Origin: Alphaproteobacteria bacterium
Lineage (GTDB): Bacteria; Pseudomonadota; Alphaproteobacteria; UBA8366
Direction: 5' to 3'
Length of the DNA: 13,159 nucleotides
Assembly (NCBI GenBank): GCA_030743445.1
Contig: JASLSL010000332.1
Coordinates: 1 to 13,159 of the forward strand
Translations under genes and position numbers: made by a program
The notes under the pieces: generated by a model
The model's input: only the letters and a program-made list of their open reading frames with translations
What the model was told of the DNA's origin: nothing
Database searches by the model: none
In this document: positions 5,178 through 13,159 of the stretch, in pieces
How the letters are laid out: every line of letters begins with the position of its first letter
How positions within the stretch are numbered: position 1 is the stretch's first letter

Positions 5178-6944
5178 TCACCCCGCCAGCCACTCGTCGA
5201 GGGCGGCGGAGATGTCGCGGAACGCCGCCGTCCAATCGCCGGGCGAGGGCTGGCGGAACAAACGCATCGACGGGTACCACGGGCTGTCGTCGCGATCCAA
5301 CAGCCAGCGCCAATCGGGCGCGAAGGGCAGCAGGGTCCAGACCGGCTTGCCGAGCGCGCCCGCGAGATGCGCCACGCCGGTGTCGACCGTCACCACCAGG
5401 TCGAGGCCCTGGATCAGGGCCGCCATGCCGGCGAAGTCGCCGACCATGCCGCCCGGGTTGTCGAGCGGTGCCCCCTCGGCGCCGTATTGCAGGCCGATGA
5501 GCTCGATCCCCGGCCGGTCGAGCGCCTCGACCAACGGGCCCGGGTCGACCGAGCGGCGCAGATCGTTGGGATTGGTCGCGCTGCCCTGCCAGCAGAGGCC
5601 GATGCGCCGCGTGTCGCCGGACGGCTCCGCGTCCTCCGCGGTCGGCGCGGTCAGGTAGGCCGGCTTCGCCGAAATCGTCTCCAGCGTGGTGGCCATGCGA
5701 TAAGGCAGGCTGAGCAAGGGAATTTGCGCATCCACATCGGGTAGCTCGGTGTCCCGGTCGCGCACCAGCAGACGCTCGATGCCGCCCAACCCCTCGAACA
5801 ACCGGGCGAGCGGCGGCGGCACATGGAAGAAGACAGTGGCGCCGCGCTCGGCCAGCATCGGCAGGTAGCGCGCGAACTGGATCGCGTCGCCGTAGCCCTG
5901 CTCGGCCCAGACCAGAATGCGCTTGCCGGCCGGGTCACCGCCGTCCCACTCGGGCAGCTCCGCGATTCCGGGGTCGGGCAGGACGCCGCGCGACGGTCGC
6001 GCCTCGTAGTCGTGCCAGCCGTCCTCGAAATTGCCGGCGACGAGGCATGCCATCGCCCGGTTGAGCCGCGCCGGCGCATAGTCGGGGGCGGCGGCGAGAG
6101 CCCGGTCGAGGGCGTCGCAGGCGGCGGCGGGCTCGCCATTGGCGAGATGCGCGGCACCCAGGTTCAACAGCAGCTCGGGACTGTCCGGCGAGAGCGCCAG
6201 TGTTTCCTTCGCGACCGCGACCGCGTCGCCCGGCTTGTTCGCCTGTTGCAACGCCACACCGAGGTTGAGGCGGGCATCGAAGCTTTCGGGGACCAACCGT
6301 ACCGCCTCGCGCAGATTGGCGACCGCGGCATCCGCCTGGCCCTTCTGGAGCAGCAGGTTCGAGAGGTTGATCCGGGCGGCGAGGAAATCCGGTGCGATCT
6401 TCAAGGCCGCGAGCAAGGCGTCCGCCGCCGCATCGAGATCGTTGCGGCCGAGATGGGCGAGGGCGAGCCCGTAATGCGCGGTCTCGCTCGCCGGGTCGGC
6501 CTCGAGGGCTCGGTTGTATTCGGCCTCGGCCTCATCGACGCGGCCGGTCTGGAGCAGGACGTTGCCGAGATTGATGCGCGAGTCCAGATGACCCTCGTCG
6601 AAGGCCAGCGCGCTGCGGTAGCACTGCTCCGCGCCCTGGAAGTCGCCCTTGGCGAAGCGCGCGAGCCCGAGGTGTCCGTGATAGTCGGGATTGGCGGCGT
6701 TGCCGGCGATCGCTTTTTCGATCAGCTCGATCGCGGAATCCAGATGCTGGGTCTGCAGGGCTACGATACCGAGCCGGTGCAGGGTTCCGGGATGGTCCGG
6801 GTAGCGCTCCAGGATGTTGCGGTAGATCGTTTCCGCCTGTTCCAACTCGCCGGCCTCGTGCAACTCGCCCGCATTGGCGAGGGCTTCCTCGAGTTCCGCC
6901 GCCTCGGCGGGATCGCCGGGGCCGTATGAGGTCGGATCGCTCAT
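5178..6944 (-). CDS. TPR protein with C-terminal GT9/GT41-like glycosyltransferase domain
   Basis: The 588-residue protein begins with about eight or nine tetratricopeptide repeats (roughly residues 18-315, repeating patterns such as N-L-G-x-x-L and A-x-x-x-Y-x-x-A-L). A glycosyltransferase-B-like domain follows (about 335-588). There, E-Q-G-Y-G-D-A-I-Q-F (348-357), C-W-Q-G-S (451-455) and D-T-G-V-A-H-L-A-G-A-L-G-K-P-V-W (521-536), then P-D-W-R-W, match the nucleotide-sugar end of heptosyltransferase-like and O-GlcNAc-transferase-like enzymes. The family often modifies proteins or surface glycans; the acceptor cannot be told. It starts within an ATGA overlap with the methyltransferase stop and has no clear Shine-Dalgarno, so translation is probably coupled. 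A longer open frame to 7598 is only the antisense-rich continuation over the methyltransferase gene and is not used. Confidence 0.9.
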   Translation of the reverse strand: MSDPTSYGPGDPAEAAELEEALANAGELHEAGELEQAETIYRNILERYPDHPGTLHRLGIVALQTQHLDSAIELIEKAIAGNAANPDYHGHLGLARFAKGDFQGAEQCYRSALAFDEGHLDSRINLGNVLLQTGRVDEAEAEYNRALEADPASETAHYGLALAHLGRNDLDAAADALLAALKIAPDFLAARINLSNLLLQKGQADAAVANLREAVRLVPESFDARLNLGVALQQANKPGDAVAVAKETLALSPDSPELLLNLGAAHLANGEPAAACDALDRALAAAPDYAPARLNRAMACLVAGNFEDGWHDYEARPSRGVLPDPGIAELPEWDGGDPAGKRILVWAEQGYGDAIQFARYLPMLAERGATVFFHVPPPLARLFEGLGGIERLLVRDRDTELPDVDAQIPLLSLPYRMATTLETISAKPAYLTAPTAEDAEPSGDTRRIGLCWQGSATNPNDLRRSVDPGPLVEALDRPGIELIGLQYGAEGAPLDNPGGMVGDFAGMAALIQGLDLVVTVDTGVAHLAGALGKPVWTLLPFAPDWRWLLDRDDSPWYPSMRLFRQPSPGDWTAAFRDISAALDEWLAG

Positions 6945-7648
6945 ATAACGGTCGACACCGTCTCGCCGAAAAAGACCGCTTCGGTGATCTCGACGTCGTC
7001 GGGATTGAGTGTGGATAGCGCCGCCTCGCGATAGGCCTGGGCTTGGCCCTTTGTCGAGAGGAATACCTTGTTGCCGCAAATCAGGAAGGGCGCGATGCGC
7101 ACGCCGTTGTCCTCGAGGAAGAACCGGTTCGTTGCTTCGGAGACGCCGGGAAAGCTCGGGTCGAAGTAATCGTCGAGCAACACGATGCCGCCTTCCGAGA
7201 GGACTGCGTTCGCGAGGCGCAAGTCGTTCAGCACGTGTTCCATCATATGCCCGCCGTCGACACTGAACATCCGGTAGGGCCCGCCGGCAAGGTCGAGCAA
7301 TTGCTCGGCGGTGACCTCCAGCGAGTCGCTCTTGACGATGACCGGTTGCTTTTCCGGATAGGCGTAGCGGGCCATGTTCTCGTGGAACGTCTCTTCCCAC
7401 TCGTCTTTCGGGAACAGGTCGACGCCGACGACGTTCTCGCCGTCGCGCGCCATCAAATAGAGGAAGATGAAGAGCTTGCCGAAATAGAGGCCGATCTCGC
7501 CGATGTGACCGCGGACCTCGAGTGCGTCCTGGCATTTGTCGAGAAAGTCGATCAGCCGCAGCGCCTTGATGTAGAGCCAGCCGTCGATCTTCTGCCAACC
7601 GCCGCCATCGAGATACTCGTGGCGGCGTGCCTCGGCCTCGGCGGTCAT
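6941..7648 (-). CDS. Class I SAM-dependent methyltransferase (Methyltransf_24-like)
   Basis: The 235-residue protein fits a Rossmann-type methyltransferase. G-E-I-G-L-Y-F-G-K (50-58) stands for the SAM-binding motif I, V-V-G-V-D-L-F (73-79) supplies the acidic residue after strand 2, and F-S-V-D-G-G-H-M-M-E-H-V-L-N-D-L (128-143) is the hallmark of the Methyltransf_24 group found in sugar, polysaccharide and secondary-metabolite modification. I-V-L-L-D-D-Y (155-161) forms the next strand. The substrate is unknown. The start lies 9 bases after the helicase stop and the gene overlaps the TPR-glycosyltransferase by four bases, so all three genes appear to be one transcript. The tight link suggests that this enzyme and the glycosyltransferase act on the same glycan or glycoprotein, which is inference from position. 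Confidence 0.85.
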   Translation of the reverse strand: MTAEAEARRHEYLDGGGWQKIDGWLYIKALRLIDFLDKCQDALEVRGHIGEIGLYFGKLFIFLYLMARDGENVVGVDLFPKDEWEETFHENMARYAYPEKQPVIVKSDSLEVTAEQLLDLAGGPYRMFSVDGGHMMEHVLNDLRLANAVLSEGGIVLLDDYFDPSFPGVSEATNRFFLEDNGVRIAPFLICGNKVFLSTKGQAQAYREAALSTLNPDDVEITEAVFFGETVSTVI

Positions 7649-7657
7649 CGGATTTAT

Positions 7658-9109
<1,452 letters not shown>

Positions 9110-9125
9110 ACTATGTCAGTGTTCT

Positions 9126-9142
9126 GGCGGCGGTGCGCCGCC
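9126..9142 (-). promoter_or_regulatory. GC hairpin in the helicase leader
   Basis: GGCGGCG (9126-9132), a three-base loop and CGCCGCC (9136-9142) form a perfect 7-bp stem. In the helicase mRNA it would sit 16 bases before the start codon, where it could hamper ribosome access and be sensitive to temperature or to the helicase itself. No T-run follows it in either direction, so it is not a typical terminator. Confidence 0.45.
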
Positions 9143-9241
9143 GATCAATCCTTCTATCTATTATTCGTCGAGAGGGGCCGCCCATGCAGCACTTCCTCTG
9201 TTACCCCATGCAGCGCCCATGCCATCTGTCGAAGCAATTAG

Positions 9242-9469
9242 GGCTTAGGGGTATCGTATCGCTCCCAAAAACAATGGGATGCGGCGCATGCTTATCAAGA
9301 TGGGCTACCCGTGTCCAGCGGCGTCGCCGCATATCTGTTGCATAAATGCATCAATCTGGAATTGGCGGAAACGGTCGAATTGATCAAGCGCGCCGGGCTC
9401 TATATTTATCGTGCCGTGCGACCGGTCGAGGAAACGGCCGAAATACGCGATTGGCTCTCAAGGGGATGA
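9242..9469 (+). pseudogene. Unrecognised open frame, possible gene remnant
   Basis: This frame follows a TAG at 9239 and reads for 75 codons to TGA 9467-9469. It has protein-like composition: S-Q-K-Q-W-D-A-A-H-A-Y-Q-D-G, then L-P-V-S-S-G-V-A-A-Y-L-L, then L-A-E-T-V-E-L-I-K-R-A-G-L, ending E-I-R-D-W-L-S-R-G. It contains no ATG; the first usable start is GTG 9311, without a convincing ribosome binding site. Codons such as TTA, GTA, CTA, AAA and ATA are unlike the GC-ending codons of the neighbours. Its stop overlaps an ATG (9466) in frame with the CoA-transferase. I do not recognise the family. A decayed 3' end of a gene or a small coupled ORF are both possible, as is chance. Confidence 0.25.
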
Positions 9470-9474
9470 CGCGA

Positions 9475-10860
9475 ATGGATGGATACGCTGCGCTCGACGA
9501 TCTGTTGGCGCCATCGGGCCGCGGGCCGGCGCCGCCGGACGAGGTCATGATCACCGGCGCCGACCCGGTCCTGGGGACGAATTTCCTGCTCGGAACGGCG
9601 GGGGCCGCGGTGCTCGCCGCGATCGGGCTCGCCGCCTCGGACCTTTGGGAGCTGCGCACCGGCCGCCGGCAGAACGTGTCGATCGATACGCGGTCGGCGG
9701 CCATGGCGTTGCGCTGCGACCGCTACCAGCGGCTCGACGATGGCGGCGCCAAGGAGCAGTGGGGCGGGATATCCGGATTCCATCAGGGCGGCGATGGGCG
9801 CTGGGTGCAACTGCATTGCAACTTCCCGCACCATCGCGCGGGCGTCTTGAAAATCCTCGGCTGCGAGGACGACCGGGCGGCGGTCTCCAAGGCGCTCGCC
9901 GAGCGCACGATCCCCGAGTTCGAGCAGGAGTGTTACGAGGCCGGCATGTGCGTCGCCATGGTCCGAAGTGCCGAGGAGTGGGCGGCGCACCCGCATTCAG
10001 TGGCGGTCGACGGGCTGCCGCTCTACGAGATCGTCAAGATCGGCGACAGCGATCCCGAGCCGTTGTCCGAGGCCGCGCGACCGCTCTCGGGCACAAGGGT
10101 GCTCGACCTGACGCGGGTGATCGCCGGGCCGATGTGCGGCCGCACGCTGGCCGAGCACAGCGCCGACGTCCTGCGGATCAGCGGCGAGCATCTGCCGTTT
10201 TTCCAGGACCTGGTGATGGACACTGGGCACGGCAAGCGGTCGGCGTTCGTCGATTTGCGCAAGCGCGCGGGAGGGGAGCGCCTGCGGGAACTGGTCCGCG
10301 GTGCCGACGTGTTCAGCCAGGGCTACCGCCCGGGCGGCATCCAGGATCGGGGGTTCGGTCCGGCCGAACTCGCCGAGCTGCGGCCCGGCATCGTTTACGT
10401 CACGCTTTCGGCCTATGGCCACGAGGGGCCATGGCGCGACAAGCGCGGCTTCGACAGTCTGGTGCAATGCTGCACCGGGATCGTCGACGAGCAGAGCGCG
10501 GGCGAGGACGTTCCGCGCCACATGCCGGCCCAGGCGCTCGACTACGTTACCGGCTATCTCGGCGCTTTCGGGGCGATGCATGCGCTGGCGCGCCGCGCCC
10601 AGGAGGGCGGTAGCTGGATGGTGCGGGTCTCGCTATGCCAGACCGCGCATTGGATCAAGCGCCTCGGCCGGGTCGACGGCCCGGACGCCCGCGGGCTGCA
10701 TAACCCGGGGCCGGACGACGTGCCGGAGCTGCTGATGGCGACCGACTCGCCGTTCGGCCGCATCAGTCACCTGGCGCCGGTGCTGGGGCTCTCGGAAACC
10801 CCGCCCCATTGGGACCGCCCGCCGGTGCCGCTCGGCACCCACGACGCGGTCTGGGGTTGA
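9475..10860 (+). CDS. CaiB/BaiF (class III) CoA-transferase, apparently permuted
   Basis: The 461-residue protein belongs to the class III CoA-transferases, which move CoA between carboxylic acids through an aspartyl-CoA thioester. The usual N-terminal Rossmann half begins only at about residue 203: L-S-G-T-R-V-L-D-L-T-R-V-I-A-G-P (204-219), then G-A-D-V-F-S-Q-G-Y-R-P-G (276-287), V-Y-V-T-L-S-A-Y-G (307-315) and R-G-F-D-S-L-V-Q (324-331), where Asp327 is the probable nucleophile. Residues 30-200 look like the family's C-terminal half (D-L-W-E-L-R-T-G-R-R-Q-N-V; later D-G-R-W-V-Q-L and E-E-W-A-A-H-P). A second linker copy follows at 355-395. I chose ATG 9475 because AAGGGG lies nine bases upstream; ATG 9466 directly abuts that site. 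The substrate is unknown, and the gene stands alone on its strand. Confidence 0.88.
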   Translation: MDGYAALDDLLAPSGRGPAPPDEVMITGADPVLGTNFLLGTAGAAVLAAIGLAASDLWELRTGRRQNVSIDTRSAAMALRCDRYQRLDDGGAKEQWGGISGFHQGGDGRWVQLHCNFPHHRAGVLKILGCEDDRAAVSKALAERTIPEFEQECYEAGMCVAMVRSAEEWAAHPHSVAVDGLPLYEIVKIGDSDPEPLSEAARPLSGTRVLDLTRVIAGPMCGRTLAEHSADVLRISGEHLPFFQDLVMDTGHGKRSAFVDLRKRAGGERLRELVRGADVFSQGYRPGGIQDRGFGPAELAELRPGIVYVTLSAYGHEGPWRDKRGFDSLVQCCTGIVDEQSAGEDVPRHMPAQALDYVTGYLGAFGAMHALARRAQEGGSWMVRVSLCQTAHWIKRLGRVDGPDARGLHNPGPDDVPELLMATDSPFGRISHLAPVLGLSETPPHWDRPPVPLGTHDAVWG

Positions 10861-10877
10861 TTCTGGTTCTCTAATGT

Positions 10878-10993
10878 CCCCCTCACCCCAACCCTCTCCC
10901 TCCAGGGGAGAGGGGGCTTATATCGAGCGGGGCGCAATAACCCTCTCCCCTTGCGGGAGAGGGAGGGACCCGCGAAGCGGGAGGGTGAGGGGG
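10878..10993. repeat. Cloverleaf-like CCCTCTCCC intergenic repeat
   Basis: An outer perfect 11-bp stem, CCCCCTCACCC (10878-10888) with GGGTGAGGGGG (10983-10993), encloses three smaller hairpins. Two are CCCTCTCCC / GGGAGAGGG (starting near 10892 and 10941) and one is CCCGC-gaa-GCGGG (about 10969-10981). The element lies between the convergent CoA-transferase and DUF2927 genes and is a likely two-way transcription end or mRNA stabiliser. Shorter relatives occur at 4980-5012 and 11847-11879. Confidence 0.8.
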
Positions 10994-11016
10994 TCGTCCA
11001 ACGTGGGTTAGCTGCC

Positions 11017-11790
11017 CTAACGCCCCGGGCGTAGCTTCGCGAGAATCTGGCTCGCCGCCTTCAGTGCGTCGGCGCGCGGCATGCCGATGGCGATCGAGGG
11101 ATCGTAGAGCAGCCGCAACAGCCAGCGGTCATGGTTGGTGAGCTCGAAATAGTGGCTCTTGTCGTTGAAGATCGAAGGCTTCACGTCCTTGCTGTCGTTC
11201 GGCAGGCCGAGCACCTGGGTCAGTTCCTCGACGACGCAGGCACGCATGTAGTTCTTCGGGTGGTGCGCCGGGAACAGCACGATCGAGACCCGGATTTCCT
11301 GGCCCTTCTTGAACAGCTTCGCCATGCAGGGCGTCTTGCCGGTCTTCAGCAGACGCATCACCATCGCCTTGTCGGACCCGAACTGCGGCGGCAGTTGCGC
11401 CTCCATTTTGTCGAGCGGGAAATAGAGCAAGAACATGTTCACGCTCTTCGGGTTGAAGCCCTTGGCGAGCTTTTTCTCGCGCTGCATGCGGCGCGAGAAG
11501 ACGAGCCTCATCGAATGGCCGGTGCTGCGCTGCAGGTCGGCGAGATGCTGGCGCACCATGTCCTCGAAATAGGCCGGCGGGTCGCCCTTGATGCCAGCGC
11601 GGATCGGACTTTTCCATTTGCGCACGAACTTGTAGCGCCGGCCGGTGTACTCGTTTCCGAAGGCGACGGTGTCGAGGTTAAGCAGCAACTGCGCGTTCGA
11701 CATCGACTTCTGCGCCGCCGCGGGCCCAGGGGCGAACAGGCCGAAGGCAAGCACGAGGGCCGCCAGGGCGAGGTTGCGAGCGAGGGACAT
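11017..11790 (-). CDS. Secreted DUF2927 family protein
   Basis: The 257-residue precursor starts with a clear signal peptide (M-S-L-A-R-N-L-A-L-A-A-L-V-L-A-F, cleavage near P-A-A-A-Q). The mature part matches DUF2927: an early segment R-R-Y-K-F-V-R-K-W, a middle S-V-N-M-F-L-L-Y-F, and the signature C-V-V-E-E-L-T-Q-V-L-G-L-P-N-D followed by P-S-I-F-N-D and L-L-Y-D-P-S-I-A-I-G-M. The family is mostly alphaproteobacterial, and I know of no assigned function. The signature looks like a metzincin helix H-E-x-x-H-x-x-G-L-x-H/N-D whose histidines have been lost. I chose ATG 11790 because it begins the signal peptide; upstream in-frame starts add residues from repeat DNA. No strong ribosome binding site is visible. 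It lies 89 bases downstream of the oxidoreductase gene on the same strand. Confidence 0.85.
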   Translation of the reverse strand: MSLARNLALAALVLAFGLFAPGPAAAQKSMSNAQLLLNLDTVAFGNEYTGRRYKFVRKWKSPIRAGIKGDPPAYFEDMVRQHLADLQRSTGHSMRLVFSRRMQREKKLAKGFNPKSVNMFLLYFPLDKMEAQLPPQFGSDKAMVMRLLKTGKTPCMAKLFKKGQEIRVSIVLFPAHHPKNYMRACVVEELTQVLGLPNDSKDVKPSIFNDKSHYFELTNHDRWLLRLLYDPSIAIGMPRADALKAASQILAKLRPGR

Positions 11791-11846
11791 GGCATGCAGT
11801 CTATCCGGTCGCCCGGTTGGAACCAACTTACGCGGTATAGCCACCA

Positions 11847-11879
11847 TCCCAACCCTTCCCCTCGTAGGGGGGAGAGGGC
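11847..11879. repeat. CCCTCTCCC-type intergenic repeat, short copy
   Basis: CCCTTCCCC (11853-11861), loop tcgta, then GGGGGGAGAGGG (11867-11878) form an imperfect hairpin that directly abuts the oxidoreductase stop codon. On the minus strand it would end that transcript or separate it from the DUF2927 gene. Confidence 0.65.
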
Positions 11880-13103
11880 TCAACCCTTCGCCAGGTCCTT
11901 GAGGGCGTTGGATTCGTCGGTCAGCTCATCGGCCGAGATTTTCCGCCCGACCCCCATCATCCGCCGGACGAAGCGCATGTCGCGCGGCCGGTTGAAGGCG
12001 GCGGCGGCGGCGATTTCATCGTCGGCTAGCACGAACGCCATGAACGAGTGCGAATCCGGGTCGCCGCGGAATACGGAGCCCTGCCAGCTGTCGACGATAC
12101 CGGCGGTCTGCAGGTTGGCGTCGTACTGGTCCGACCAGAACCATGGCACCTCGGCATAGGGATCGGTCTTGCCGCACATGATGCCGGCGGCCGCGATCGC
12201 CTGATTCTGCGCGTTCTGCCAGGATTCGAGCCGCACGTGCCGGCCCAATATAGGATTGAAGTGGTTGGTCGCGTCGTCGGCGGCGAAGACGTCGGGCGCC
12301 GAGGTCTGGCAGAACTGGTCGACCATTATGCCGTTGTCGACCGTCAAGCCCGCCGATTCCGCCAGCGCCGTCTCGGGCGAGACGCCGATCCCGACGACGA
12401 CCAAATCCGCCTCGTAGGTGGTCTCGCCCGAGGCGACCACGCGCTCGACCTTTCTCGTGCCCTCGAGCCGGTCGACCCCGGTATCGAGCCGCACGTCGAC
12501 GCCGTGCTCGCGGTGGATCGAGAGGAAGGCGTTCGCCATCGCCGGGCCGATCGCGCGGTTCATCAGGCGGTCCGCCATTTCGATCACGGTGACCTCGCAC
12601 CCGCGCATCCGCGCGCTCGCCGCGACCTCGAGGCCGATGAACCCGCCACCGATAACCACGACCTTGGCGCCGGGCTCGAGCCGCGCGCCGATCGCCTGGC
12701 TGTCGTGCAGGGTGCGGAGATAGTAGATCCCGCCGAGCTCCGCGCCGGGAACGAGAAGGGGACGCACCTGGGCGCCCGTCGTCAGCAGCAGCTTGTTGTA
12801 ACCGACCGTATCGCCGTCCGCGAATTGCACCAGCCTTCGGTCGGTATCGAGCTCGGTCACCGTGACGCCCAGATGCAGTTCGATATTCTGGTCGTCGTAA
12901 TAGGCGGCGTCGTGGATCGGCTGGAATTCAACGCCGGGCTTCTGCTGCAATAGCTCCTTCGAGAGCGGCGGGCGTTCGTAGGGCAGGTGCCGCTCGCTAC
13001 CGATGAGTGGGATGTTGCCCTCGAAGCCCGACATACGCAGGGCCTCGACCGCGCGTCCGCCGGCGTGCCCCGCACCGACAACCAGGAAGGTTTCGTCCGT
13101 CAT
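11880..13103 (-). CDS. FAD-dependent NAD(P)H oxidoreductase, ferredoxin/rubredoxin reductase type
   Basis: The 407-residue protein has the BphA4/CamA-type flavoprotein plan. An FAD-binding dinucleotide fold comes first (V-V-G-A-G-H-A-G-G-R-A, 8-18), with E-R-P-P-L-S-K (43-49). An NAD(P)H fold follows (V-V-I-G-G-G-F-I-G-L-E-V, 149-160). The second FAD motif is V-F-A-A-D-D-A-T-N-H (272-281), and a C-terminal domain opens with P-W-F-W-S-D-Q-Y-D (320-328). Such enzymes pass electrons from NAD(P)H to a ferredoxin or rubredoxin that feeds an oxygenase or P450. In the second FAD motif the usual A-G-D is A-D-D, an unusual change of the glycine at 276; Asp277, which contacts the ribityl chain, is kept. 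GGAGG and GAGAG lie upstream of ATG 13103. No ferredoxin or oxygenase gene is visible in the window. Confidence 0.92.
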   Translation of the reverse strand: MTDETFLVVGAGHAGGRAVEALRMSGFEGNIPLIGSERHLPYERPPLSKELLQQKPGVEFQPIHDAAYYDDQNIELHLGVTVTELDTDRRLVQFADGDTVGYNKLLLTTGAQVRPLLVPGAELGGIYYLRTLHDSQAIGARLEPGAKVVVIGGGFIGLEVAASARMRGCEVTVIEMADRLMNRAIGPAMANAFLSIHREHGVDVRLDTGVDRLEGTRKVERVVASGETTYEADLVVVGIGVSPETALAESAGLTVDNGIMVDQFCQTSAPDVFAADDATNHFNPILGRHVRLESWQNAQNQAIAAAGIMCGKTDPYAEVPWFWSDQYDANLQTAGIVDSWQGSVFRGDPDSHSFMAFVLADDEIAAAAAFNRPRDMRFVRRMMGVGRKISADELTDESNALKDLAKG

Positions 13104-13159
13104 CTCGTGTTTCTCTCGCCTCCAGGCGCCCGGCCGGGCGGGCGGCAGTCAATCAGACA

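Larger units (their letters stand above)
9110..9474. other. AT-richer 365-bp intergenic gap
   Basis: The gap is visibly richer in A and T than its flanks. It contains the helicase leader hairpin, a 10-bp direct repeat CCCATGCAGC (9181-9190 and 9205-9214), a short palindrome TGCAT-aa-ATGCA (9339-9350) and the unassigned open frame 9242-9469. I see no rRNA, tRNA or transposon end. The mixture fits a remnant of a lost gene plus promoters for the two divergent flanking genes. Confidence 0.45.

Noticed and set aside
5823..6929. A 368-codon open frame on the plus strand
   Set aside because: It is antisense to the TPR repeats. Its apparent regularity mirrors the repeats on the other strand.
6945..7598. 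N-terminal extension of the TPR-glycosyltransferase by 218 codons
   Set aside because: The extension is an out-of-frame reading of the methyltransferase gene, Arg-rich with no domain. The ATGA overlap gives a natural start at 6944.
9133..9345. A 70-codon frame on the plus strand
   Set aside because: It has a Cys/Arg-rich, non-protein-like composition, no ribosome binding site, and runs across the helicase leader hairpin.
9346..9474. Extended start of the CoA-transferase
   Set aside because: The added 43 residues are Arg/Gly-rich and unlike the family, while AAGGGG is well placed for ATG 9475.
10878..10993. Possible tRNA because of the cloverleaf shape
   Set aside because: The arms are purine/pyrimidine tracts with no anticodon loop, T-loop or CCA-side pattern of a tRNA. 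The sequence belongs to the CCCTCTCCC repeat family.

Overview
The window is high-GC DNA with closely spaced genes and long antisense open frames, which are a side effect of GC-rich third codon positions. The protein families (a Sco/PCuAC copper pair, a DUF2927 lipoprotein-like protein, an RhlE-type helicase ending in D-V-P-A-F-L, a TPR-GT9 protein, a CaiB/BaiF CoA-transferase) and the dispersed intergenic palindromes point to an alphaproteobacterium, probably of the Rhodospirillales type. That assignment is inference from family distribution; the window has no rRNA or tRNA to confirm it. I see chromosomal genes throughout, with no insertion sequence, phage gene or CRISPR array.

Layout. Bases 1-251 hold no gene but contain a hairpin region and a two-unit palindromic repeat. 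A glyoxalase I-like gene (minus) and an MFS transporter (plus) diverge from 693-836. The transporter converges with a minus-strand operon that reads, in transcription order, M29/NicX-like metalloenzyme, Sco-type copper protein, PCu(A)C copper chaperone. A MarR-family regulator is divergent from this operon. The 119-bp gap between them carries face-to-face promoters around a 16-bp inverted repeat, a plausible MarR operator.

A repeat-filled gap (4966-5177) separates the MarR gene from a second minus-strand operon: DEAD-box RNA helicase, SAM-dependent methyltransferase, TPR-glycosyltransferase. The last two overlap by ATGA. A 365-bp, AT-richer gap follows (9110-9474). It holds a GC hairpin just ahead of the helicase start and an unrecognised open frame that runs into the next gene.

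The right side carries a CoA-transferase whose two halves look circularly permuted (plus), a cloverleaf-like repeat between convergent genes, a secreted DUF2927 protein (minus) and an FAD-dependent ferredoxin-reductase-type oxidoreductase (minus).

No single clearly new multi-gene system is evident. The items most worth following are the MarR-controlled metalloenzyme/copper-chaperone operon, the permuted CoA-transferase, the methyltransferase/TPR-glycosyltransferase pair, the orphan reading frame at 9242-9469, and the shared architecture of the two-unit repeats.
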